A DNA stretch of 5,887 nt. Source: Xanthobacteraceae bacterium (GTDB lineage Bacteria; Pseudomonadota; Alphaproteobacteria; Rhizobiales; Xanthobacteraceae). Position 1 is the first letter of the stretch. Each line of letters opens with the position of its first letter. Shown piece by piece: positions 1 to 5,887 of this stretch. A program made the translations under genes and the position numbers. Location of the stretch: contig JASHRR010001304.1 in NCBI GenBank assembly GCA_030037185.1, positions 1 through 5,887 on the forward strand, read 5' to 3'. The notes below the pieces were generated by a model. That model was not told where the DNA came from and searched no databases. It saw nothing but the letters and a program-made list of their open reading frames with translations.

Positions 1-420
1 GCGTCACCCTGCGCTTCGAGGGCATCGGGGCCGGCGTCGGGCGGCAGATGATGGAGGCAACCGGCATTCTCGCCACTATCGGGGCGACGGCGCCGTTTGT
101 CGGCCTGTTCGGCACCGTCTGGGGCATCATGAACAGCTTTATCGGCATTTCGACGCTACACACGACAAACCTTGCGGTCGTGGCGCCGGGCATTGCCGAG
201 GCACTCCTCGCGACCGCATTCGGGCTCGCGGCCGCCATCCCGGCGGTGGTGATTTACAACGTGTTTGCGCGGCTGGATCGCGCATTATCGAGCGCTCTAC
301 GCCGAGGCCAGCATGGAAATCCTGACCCTCGTCAGCCGCGACCTCAGTCAGCCGCCCGCCGCCCGACTCGAGCCGTTCGATCCGCGGAGGCGCCCCGCAG
401 TGGTGCCGACGGGGGAGTGA
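1..420 (+). pseudogene. exbB: ExbB proton-channel subunit, 5'-partial and frameshifted
   Basis: This is the C-terminal part of ExbB, the inner-membrane subunit that with ExbD uses the proton gradient to energise TonB for outer-membrane uptake. The gene enters from the left edge and reads from base 3. The stretch [18 protein letters not shown] and the later [17 protein letters not shown] are hallmark MotA/TolQ/ExbB sequence covering the last two membrane helices. The frame then breaks. Up to base 272 it reads ...VIYNVFAR. Skipping base 273 and continuing from 274 gives [17 protein letters not shown] and then LVSRDLS, the expected ExbB tail, ending at TGA 418-420. Without the skip the reading runs on to 494 as Arg/Pro-rich sequence unlike ExbB. 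So there is one extra base (or two missing) near 270-276. Either the gene is broken or the base is a sequencing error. The family call is very secure; the gene's functional state is not. Confidence 0.85.
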
Positions 421-715
421 CCGCTATGAGCATCCGTTTGCCCTGGCCGAGCGTTCGTTTTGGATTCGCCCAACAACGGAGTTTTCGTGCTTAAGTGTCT
501 TTGGCGCGACGGCGCCTTTCCGCGTCGCCGACAGGGATTCCGTCCTGGTTTCAATTCCGCGCTCGAAACAGCCGCCACTGTCACCGCTCTCATCGGGATT
601 GCCATATCGCCTGTGCGCACACACTTGCGCGGATCAAAATTCGTTCGAAATCTGATCAGTTGTACGCTCCCGCGTTCGAAGCTGGAGCAACTACGGTTTA
701 ACCCAAGGTGCCCCT
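421..715. other. Intergenic region between convergent exbB and RND pump gene
   Basis: No supported gene lies here. ExbB is normally followed closely by exbD, and an ATG at 426 sits six bases past the exbB stop. It encodes only 23 residues ([14 protein letters not shown]...) before TAA, with no ExbD transmembrane or NVTP-type sequence. I read the three forward frames to about 715 for a shifted exbD and found none. The longer open stretches in both strands are compositionally odd Arg/Ser/Pro-rich peptides without family resemblance. The pump gene ends at 716 from the other side, so both flanking genes point into this spacer. Confidence 0.7.
503..519 (+). terminator. Possible weak terminator hairpin after exbB
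   Basis: GGCGC at 503-507 and GCGCC at 512-516 pair across a four-base GACG loop, followed by only three T residues. It lies about 83 bases past the exbB stop. The short stem and T tract make it a weak candidate; it could be chance in GC-rich DNA. Confidence 0.25.
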
Positions 716-3700
716 CTACGCCGGCGATTCCACAACACTGCGGCGCTCCGCGCGACGCAGCATCGCACGTTCGATCACATAGTAATACGTCGGCACGATG
801 AACAACGTCAGTAGCGTCGCCAGCAACAGCCCGCCGGCAACGACCGTCCCGAGGCTGCGCTGCACGTCGCTGCCGACCCCGGTGGCCATTGCCGCCGGCA
901 GCATGCCGAGCGTCGCCACGGTCGCGGTCATCAGGACGGGCCGCAGCCGCTCGCTGGCGCCGGCAATCACGGCATCCACCAGTGGCAGCCCGGTATCACG
1001 CATGCGGTTGAGATTGGACACCATGATAACACCGTTCATGACCGCGACGCCGAATAGCGCGACGAAACCGACCGCGGAAGCGACGTTAACCGTGACGCCG
1101 GTGATATGCAGCGCGATCAAGCCACCAAGCGTTGCCAGCGGCACCACACCGAGGATCAGCGCCACCTGGCGCAGCGCGCCGAACTGCGCAAACAACAGCA
1201 CGATCATCACGCCGAGGATCAGGGCGAGGATGAGACCGAAGCGGGCTTCCGCACGCACCTCGCTCTCGAAATCGCCGGCCCATTCCAGCCGGAACTGGCG
1301 CGGATCGAATTTGACCTTGGCGGCGATGGCCTGCTGCGCCTGCGCCACCAGGGCCGGCAGGCTGCGGCCGGTGGAATTGAGTTTCACCGACAGGTAGCGG
1401 TGGTTCATGTTGCGGTTGATGGTGCTTTCGCCGGTCTGCAGCTTGATGCTGGCGACCTGCGACAACGGCACCAGTGCCCCCGAGCTTGAGGTGAGCAGCA
1501 AGTCGCCGATCGCCTGGGGACTATTGCGCGCGTCTTCCTGGAAGCGGATCGTGACGTCGTAGTGCTTCTCGCCGATGAAGACCTGGCTTACGGCAACGCC
1601 GCCGATGCCGGTCTGGATGAGGTCGGCGACGTCGCCGACATTGATGCCGTAGCGCGCTGCCGCTTCGCGGTCCGTGATGATGACGATCTGCGCCAGCGGC
1701 GGCAGCTGATCGACCAGCACGTCGGTGGTGCCGGGTACTGTTTTGAGCACGCCGACGATATCCCGTGCGATACGGCGCAATTCCTTGAAATCGTCGCCGT
1801 AGATTTTTACCGAGAGCTGACTGTGCGGATCGAACACATAATCCTTGACGCCGTCGATGATCGGCTGGCTGAAGGCGATCTCATAGCCTGGCAGCTCGGC
1901 GAGCCGCGCCGCCATGCGGCGGATGAGATCCTGCTTGGTGCCGCCGTTCGGCCAGGTGCTGTAGGGTCGCAGCGTGACGCCCGCTTCGAGGTGGGATGGC
2001 GTCCACGGATCAGTGCCGTCGTCGTTGCGGCCGACGTGGGTCACCACGTTGTCGACCTCGGGAAATTCCAGGATGACCTTGCGCAGCCCGGCGTCCATCT
2101 CCATCGCCTTGGCGAGCGAGATGCCGCCGGTCATTTCGGCGTGAAGCCAGATCGAGCCTTCGTCGAGTTCTGGCAGAAATTCGCGCGACACCGTCGTGCC
2201 CAGCGTGACGACGGCCGCGGCCGACAGCGCGGTCGCAACAAAGACGACAGCCGGCAGGCGCAGCGAGCGCTGCAACATCCGGCGATATCCAGCCTCCAGC
2301 CACTCCAATACGCGGTTGTGGTACACCGGCCGCGGACGGCGATAGGCAACGAACGCGAGGCCGGGCACCAGCAGCAAGTGCAGCAATGCACCGATCTGGG
2401 CAAATCCGACCGCATAGACCATCGGGTAGAACAGCTTCGCCTCCACCCGCTGGAAGGCGAACAGCGGCAGATAGGTGGTAATGATGATGAGGGTCGCGAA
2501 CAGGATCGGACGCGCCACCTGATGCGCCGCGGCCGCGACATCACCTTCGGTAAGCGGTCGATTGGGCTCCGCTTCACGCCGCCGCAGGATAGCCTCGGTC
2601 ATCACAATAGCGCCGTCGACGATGATGCCGAAATCGATGGCGCCGAGGGAAAGCAAGTTGGCGGGAATGTTGGTGAGGTTCATCAGAATGAATGCCGTGA
2701 ACATGGCGAACGGAATGGTGATGCCAATGATCAGGGCGCTGCGCGCGCTGCCGAGAAACAGAATGAGTACGATGAGCACCAGGCCGATGCCCTGGAAAAT
2801 CGTTTCCCCGACCCGGTGGATCGTCGCGTTGACGAGGTCGGCCCGGTCGATATAGGGGACAATCTTCACATCGTCCGCCTCAAGCCGATCGTTGAGTTCG
2901 ACAACTTTGGCGTGGATGCCGTCGATGACCTGCGAGGGATTGTTGCCGCGCAGCAGCAGCACGGTGCCCTCGATGGCATCGTTTTGTTGGTTCTTGCCGA
3001 GGATACCGTGACGTTCCTGATTGGCGAGCTTCAGCTTGCCGAGATCGCGTACGAAGATCGGCGTGCCGTTGCGCTGCGTCACCACGATCGCGCCCATCTC
3101 GTCGAGCGTCTGCACGAGGCCGATCCCGCGGATCACGTAGCCAAGTTCGCCGCGGTTGACGACGCTGCCGCCGGCGCTCGCACTGTTGGCGGTGATCGCA
3201 GCCTCGACATTGGCAAGCGACAGGTTGAAGCGGATGAGCTGCTGCGGATCAAGCTCAAGCTGGAACTGCGTCGTGATGCCGCCGAAGTTGCTGACATCGG
3301 CGACGCCGGGTACCTGCTTGAGCGCCGGGATGATGACCCAGCGCTGATACTCGGAAAGCTCCCGCAATCCCTTGGTGCTGGACTCAAGCGTATAATAATA
3401 GATCTGCCCGGTCGGCGACGACAGCGGATCAAGCCCGGGCATGATGTTGGGGGGCAGGACGGCGTTCTGGATGCGCTCGTTGATGCGCATGCGCCACCAG
3501 TAATCCTCCGTGCCGTCGCGGGACACCATGGTGATCAGCGACAGACCGAAGGTACTCTTCGAGCGCATCAGCAGCAGCCTTGGCGTACCGTTGAGTTCGC
3601 GCTCCAGCGGGATGGTAATGCGCTGCTCCACCTCCTCGGCCGCCATGCCGGGGGCTTGGGTAACGACTTGCGCCTGGGTGTCGGCAATGTCCGGATAGGC

Positions 3701-3811
3701 CTCGATGGCAAGTTGCGTCCAGGAATAATACCCGTAGATCGCGCCGAACACGGCGATCATCGTCAGCACCGTGTGCTTCCTCAGGGCGAAGGTGAATATG
3801 GCGTTAATCAT
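716..3811 (-). CDS. czcA: Heavy-metal efflux RND pump, CzcA/CusA family
   Basis: This is the inner-membrane, proton-driven pump of a tripartite RND exporter. Its 1031 residues match the full family length. The RND plan is intact: TM1 near 13-32, a large periplasmic porter region, TM2-6 near 336-490, TM7 near 519-538, a second porter region, and TM8-12 near 857-1010. In TM4 the motif DFGIIVDGAIVMTEA (393-407) keeps the three acids of the CzcA proton relay, D393, D399 and E406, with the 6- and 7-residue spacing known from CzcA. This marks it as the heavy-metal (HME) branch rather than a drug pump. The usual VEN end of that motif is TEA here. The start ATG overlaps the adaptor's stop by 8 bases (ATGATTAA), and a GGAG lies nine bases upstream at 3821-3824, suggesting translational coupling. 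The metal is not determinable; other parts of the porter domain depart from textbook CzcA. The gene symbol is at family level. Confidence 0.93.
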   Translation of the reverse strand: MINAIFTFALRKHTVLTMIAVFGAIYGYYSWTQLAIEAYPDIADTQAQVVTQAPGMAAEEVEQRITIPLERELNGTPRLLLMRSKSTFGLSLITMVSRDGTEDYWWRMRINERIQNAVLPPNIMPGLDPLSSPTGQIYYYTLESSTKGLRELSEYQRWVIIPALKQVPGVADVSNFGGITTQFQLELDPQQLIRFNLSLANVEAAITANSASAGGSVVNRGELGYVIRGIGLVQTLDEMGAIVVTQRNGTPIFVRDLGKLKLANQERHGILGKNQQNDAIEGTVLLLRGNNPSQVIDGIHAKVVELNDRLEADDVKIVPYIDRADLVNATIHRVGETIFQGIGLVLIVLILFLGSARSALIIGITIPFAMFTAFILMNLTNIPANLLSLGAIDFGIIVDGAIVMTEAILRRREAEPNRPLTEGDVAAAAHQVARPILFATLIIITTYLPLFAFQRVEAKLFYPMVYAVGFAQIGALLHLLLVPGLAFVAYRRPRPVYHNRVLEWLEAGYRRMLQRSLRLPAVVFVATALSAAAVVTLGTTVSREFLPELDEGSIWLHAEMTGGISLAKAMEMDAGLRKVILEFPEVDNVVTHVGRNDDGTDPWTPSHLEAGVTLRPYSTWPNGGTKQDLIRRMAARLAELPGYEIAFSQPIIDGVKDYVFDPHSQLSVKIYGDDFKELRRIARDIVGVLKTVPGTTDVLVDQLPPLAQIVIITDREAAARYGINVGDVADLIQTGIGGVAVSQVFIGEKHYDVTIRFQEDARNSPQAIGDLLLTSSSGALVPLSQVASIKLQTGESTINRNMNHRYLSVKLNSTGRSLPALVAQAQQAIAAKVKFDPRQFRLEWAGDFESEVRAEARFGLILALILGVMIVLLFAQFGALRQVALILGVVPLATLGGLIALHITGVTVNVASAVGFVALFGVAVMNGVIMVSNLNRMRDTGLPLVDAVIAGASERLRPVLMTATVATLGMLPAAMATGVGSDVQRSLGTVVAGGLLLATLLTLFIVPTYYYVIERAMLRRAERRSVVESPA

Positions 3812-5060
3812 TGAGCAGCACTCCGCCCTTGACGACCACGCGGTCGCCGGCCTTCAGGCCGCCGGCAACGATCGACAGATCACCTTGCTGGAATGTAATA
3901 TTGACAGGGCGAGGCTCGAACACCCAGGGCTCTACCTCGACGAACACCTGATCGGTCTCGTTGCGTAGAACGATCGCCGTCGTGGGCACCGCCGGAACAT
4001 TCTCTTGGCGGGCCCGGAAGGTCGTATTGGCGAACATGTTCGGCTTGAACCGTAGGTTCGGGTTGGCGAAATCGATGCGCACCTTGGTACGCCGTGTATC
4101 GGGATCGAGGATGTCGCTCACGAACTGCGTTTGGCCCTTGAAGACCTCGTTCGGATAGGCGGTGAACACCACGTCGGCAGACTGCCCCGTGGTGACCAGC
4201 GCGGTGTCCTTCTCGGGGACATCGGCGGTGACCCAGACGTTGGCGAGGTCCGCAATCGTCATCACATTCGCCGTGACATCATTGATGTACGACCCTTGCC
4301 CAATCTCCAGATCGATGATGCTGCCGGCGACCGGCGCCTTGAGGGGCAGAAGCCGCGTATCCTTCGCCTGGTCGGCCGAGATGCCGATGGTTTTCAGGCG
4401 CGCCTGAGTGCGCTCGTATTCGGACTTGGCCTGGGCGTAATCGCTCTGCGCCTGCTCACGGTCCCTGACGGCAACAGCGGAGGATTTTTCCAATACGACC
4501 AGCCGGTCGAGCGCCTGCTTGGTGAGCGTGAGGGCGGCGCTCGCCTTCTCATCGTCCGAAAGGGCCTGCCCCAGATCGCTCGAATCGATGATCGCCAGCA
4601 CATCGCCCCGCGCCACCCGGCCGCCGAGCTGCACCTTCAGATCGACGACGCGCCCCGTTACCGGCGGCAGCACCTTCACGGTGCGCGCCGGATCGGCTTC
4701 CACCACGGCGGGCAGAACGAGATTGCGCTCGATATTCTGCGCAACGACCGGCGCGATCTCAAGTTTGGTACGCAAGGGCGAGCCTTCCGGTACCGTGAAT
4801 CGCGAACCTTGGACATTGAAGAACGTGGCGCTCTCATGGACCGAGGTTTCCTGGGCTCGCAGAGCTTCGCCCGAACGGGTCACGACGCGATAGAGGCCGA
4901 AGGCGGACGCCGCTACCAGGAGGAGCACGAACACCCACCCCAACCCGCGTGACCGACCCTTCGCAACCAAACCCCCATCCTTTGAATCTTTGGATTGGAT
5001 CATGTCAGAACACGCCATTTGGTCGTACAGGGGCGCGCAGCGGCCGATTCCGGCCAGCAT
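3804..5060 (-). CDS. czcB: RND periplasmic adaptor (HlyD/CzcB family membrane fusion protein)
   Basis: This is the periplasmic adaptor that links the RND pump to an outer-membrane channel. It has 418 residues from the longest start. A basic N-terminus precedes one membrane anchor (about 41-58). The first half of a lipoyl-like fold follows (about 118-160, with LPPVTGRVVDLKVQLGGRV), then a coiled-coil hairpin (about 163-228), the second lipoyl half (LKAPVAGSIIDLEIGQGSYI, 240-259), a beta-barrel (about 272-350, including LDPDTRRTKVRIDF) and a membrane-proximal domain to the end. No His-rich metal-binding extension like that of classical CzcB is seen. The start is uncertain: ATGs at 5060, 5018 and 5003 all lack a clear Shine-Dalgarno sequence. 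The 5003 start (MIQSKDSKDGG) would give a more ordinary N-terminus, because residues 1-19 resemble nothing known to me. An in-frame stop just upstream excludes longer forms. It is co-directional with both neighbours. Confidence 0.88.
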   Translation of the reverse strand: MLAGIGRCAPLYDQMACSDMIQSKDSKDGGLVAKGRSRGLGWVFVLLLVAASAFGLYRVVTRSGEALRAQETSVHESATFFNVQGSRFTVPEGSPLRTKLEIAPVVAQNIERNLVLPAVVEADPARTVKVLPPVTGRVVDLKVQLGGRVARGDVLAIIDSSDLGQALSDDEKASAALTLTKQALDRLVVLEKSSAVAVRDREQAQSDYAQAKSEYERTQARLKTIGISADQAKDTRLLPLKAPVAGSIIDLEIGQGSYINDVTANVMTIADLANVWVTADVPEKDTALVTTGQSADVVFTAYPNEVFKGQTQFVSDILDPDTRRTKVRIDFANPNLRFKPNMFANTTFRARQENVPAVPTTAIVLRNETDQVFVEVEPWVFEPRPVNITFQQGDLSIVAGGLKAGDRVVVKGGVLLND

Positions 5061-5106
5061 GGGCGCGTGTGGCGCGGTAAATGCCGCGGCCGATTAGTGC
5101 CTGGGG

Positions 5107-5478
5107 TCAGGCGAGCGGCGGCGCGCGGGCGCGGAAGATTCCAGGGGGCGATGACGGCGCCAGAGAGGTAACCTTCGTGCATTGCAATAGGCTGCCGGCG
5201 ATCGGTTGCAAGGCCGAAGGCGCCGATGACGGCAGGGCCGTGCCGGCCAGGTCGATCACGGCGCAGAGCGCACAATATTCCGTGGCCGGGGACGCCGGAT
5301 TTGCTGGCGTTGTGTCATGTCCATCCCCGCCGTCGGCTCCGGCCAATGCAACAACCGAACCGACGATCGATCCCGGCGAGAATCGATGAAAGTGGCTTGG
5401 CAATACGAGAAATTGAATGGCGAGCGCAAACAGCGCGCACCACGCTCCAAATCGAATCTTCGACCTAACCCACCTCAT
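5107..5478 (-). CDS. DUF2946-like small membrane or exported Cys/His protein
   Basis: This 123-residue protein leads the efflux unit. It has a basic start (MRWVRSKIRFG), a hydrophobic segment at about 12-27 that is either a signal peptide or a membrane anchor, then an H-F-H pair (29 and 31), H54, a C-A-L-C motif (69-72) inside a second hydrophobic patch, and a C-terminus ending in RARAPPLA. This layout (N-terminal hydrophobic helix, central CxxC, ARAPP-type end) matches my memory of DUF2946-type proteins in Bradyrhizobium, some of which lie near metal-handling genes. That is family recall, not a search result. An upstream ATG at 5556 would add 26 Arg-rich residues. The 5478 start is preferred because a TGAGG lies five bases before it (5484-5488). 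The stop is 46 bases before the longest adaptor start, consistent with an operon. A metal-binding role is inferred only from the His/Cys residues and the neighbours. Confidence 0.55.
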   Translation of the reverse strand: MRWVRSKIRFGAWCALFALAIQFLVLPSHFHRFSPGSIVGSVVALAGADGGDGHDTTPANPASPATEYCALCAVIDLAGTALPSSAPSALQPIAGSLLQCTKVTSLAPSSPPGIFRARAPPLA

Positions 5479-5483
5479 AGGGG

Positions 5484-5488
5484 CCTCA
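5484..5488 (-). promoter_or_regulatory. Ribosome binding site deciding the DUF2946-like start
   Basis: Read on the minus strand this is TGAGG, five bases ahead of the ATG at 5478. It favours that start over the in-frame ATG 78 bases upstream at 5556. Confidence 0.5.
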
Positions 5489-5593
5489 ATGCAAGCCCAA
5501 TCCCGCGGGCGGTAACGGCTGTGCCTCGGAAACCTGCGCAAGCAAAGTTGCGCCAACGAGCCATATCAACCCGATGCGGGTGGCGGAACGGAG

Positions 5594-5630
5594 CTATTGA
5601 TACGAGCACAATGTCGCTGCTTGTCAATAG
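5594..5630 (-). promoter_or_regulatory. Candidate promoter with dyad for the efflux unit
   Basis: On the minus strand a perfect TTGACA (5622-5627) is followed, after 19 bases, by TATCAA (5597-5602), a 4/6 match to the -10 box. A perfect 7-base inverted repeat, CTATTGA/TCAATAG (5594-5600 and 5624-5630), overlaps both boxes. A shorter ACAA/TTGT pair (5608-5611 and 5621-5624) lies mainly in the spacer. Long 19-base spacers with dyads are typical of MerR-family metal-responsive promoters, so regulator control is possible. The start point would fall near 5590, leaving a leader of roughly 110 bases. This is pattern reading only; alphaproteobacterial promoters are hard to call by eye. Confidence 0.4.
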
Positions 5631-5659
5631 GGTATCTACCGCGACCGATCAGGCGATCA

Positions 5660-5795
5660 CTATTCGATAACGTCGTTGGCGCGACCCGGAAGCGGCAGCG
5701 GTGTAAGTGATTCCGAGCGCCTTAATGGTTTCGAGTTTGATGACCAGTTTGACTTTCGCGGATTGCTGGACGGGCAAGTCGGCGGGCTTAGCGCC
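5660..5795 (-). pseudogene. Remnant tail of a PF04392-type ABC substrate-binding protein
   Basis: Read on the minus strand, the sequence gives GAKPADLPVQQSAKVKLVIK and then LETIKALGIT. This closely follows the C-terminal signature of the PF04392 ABC-type substrate-binding family (GAKPADLPVQQPTKFELVIN followed by LKTAKALGLT, from memory). After GIT the frame slips: the open frame continues as YTAAASGSRQRR to a stop near 5649. One frame over it reads PLPLPGRANDVIE and a TAG at 5660-5662, matching the family's usual ...ARADEVIE end. So there is one extra base, or an equivalent indel, near 5700-5706. On the N-terminal side the homology stops at about 5795. The expected ...GRILK before GAKPADLP is absent, and 5796-5887 is unrecognised. 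Only about 45 of some 320 residues remain, so it is a non-functional relic. Confidence 0.75.
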
Positions 5796-5887
5796 AACAT
5801 AAGCCGCTAACCTCGCGGAGATCGAGAAATGCAGGAAGCCTTTCGACCGCACGTGGTCATCGCTTTGAGGAGCATCAAAATCATCGA

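Noticed and set aside
348..624. Two minus-strand open frames of 66 and 90 residues opposite the exbB tail.
   Set aside because: Their composition is Arg/Ser/Gly-rich, they overlap conserved exbB tail coding sequence, and they have no recognisable motif.
615..630. A GCGCA/TGCGC hairpin in the convergent spacer, considered as a terminator for the pump gene.
   Set aside because: The five-base stem is not followed by a T tract on either strand.
641..680. Repeated CGTTCGAA near 642 and 673, considered as an attachment site or operator pair.
   Set aside because: Two 8-base copies with a TTCGAA palindrome are within chance, and no integrase or regulator gene lies nearby.
460..801. A 113-residue plus-strand open frame after exbB.
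   Set aside because: It has no ExbD-like sequence or recognisable domain, runs into the 3' end of the pump gene on the other strand, and lacks a good ribosome binding site.
1562..3814. A 750-residue open frame on the plus strand, antisense to the pump gene.
   Set aside because: It lies in exact codon register opposite the pump. Its stops would require TTA, CTA or TCA codons in the sense gene, which are rare at this GC content. The product is Asp/Arg/His-rich with no family resemblance, so it is a shadow.
5000..5275. A 91-residue minus-strand open frame bridging the DUF2946-like gene and the adaptor.
   Set aside because: It overlaps both better-supported genes out of frame and resembles nothing known.
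5317..5670. A 117-residue plus-strand open frame opposite the start of the DUF2946-like gene and its promoter region.
   Set aside because: It has no family resemblance and overlaps the better-supported minus-strand gene and the PF04392 relic.

Overview
The window looks like chromosomal DNA from a GC-rich alphaproteobacterium, most likely a member of the Rhizobiales near Bradyrhizobium or Rhodopseudomonas. Three things point there: the ExbB sequence type, a tail remnant of the PF04392 ABC-type substrate-binding family that is heavily expanded in that group, and a DUF2946-like small protein. This placement is inference from protein style, not from a marker gene.

Layout. Bases 1-420 (+) hold the C-terminal part of an ExbB (TolQ/MotA-type) proton-channel subunit. 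The conserved protein continues only if one base near 273 is skipped, so the copy is frameshifted. No exbD or tonB follows. Bases 421-715 lie between convergent genes and hold no recognisable gene. Bases 716-5478 (-) carry a compact three-gene transcription unit read right to left: a 123-residue DUF2946-like membrane or exported protein with His and Cys motifs (5107-5478), an HlyD-type periplasmic adaptor (CzcB/CusB-like, 3804-5060) and a full-length heavy-metal RND pump (CzcA/CusA-like, 716-3811). The adaptor and pump genes overlap by 8 bases. A candidate promoter with a consensus -35 box, a long spacer and a dyad lies at 5594-5630. Bases 5660-5795 (-) hold the decayed, frameshifted C-terminal tail of a PF04392 substrate-binding protein.

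How the genes work together. The pump sits in the inner membrane and uses proton flux to drive a metal cation, or possibly another substrate, outward. The adaptor bridges it across the periplasm to an outer-membrane channel that is not encoded here. The small Cys/His protein ahead of them may bind or sense metal at the membrane, but this is a guess from its motifs and position. No regulator gene is visible. The intact efflux unit lies between two broken genes, which suggests a rearranged or decaying neighbourhood, unless the frameshifts are sequencing errors. No RNA gene, CRISPR array or insertion sequence was recognised.
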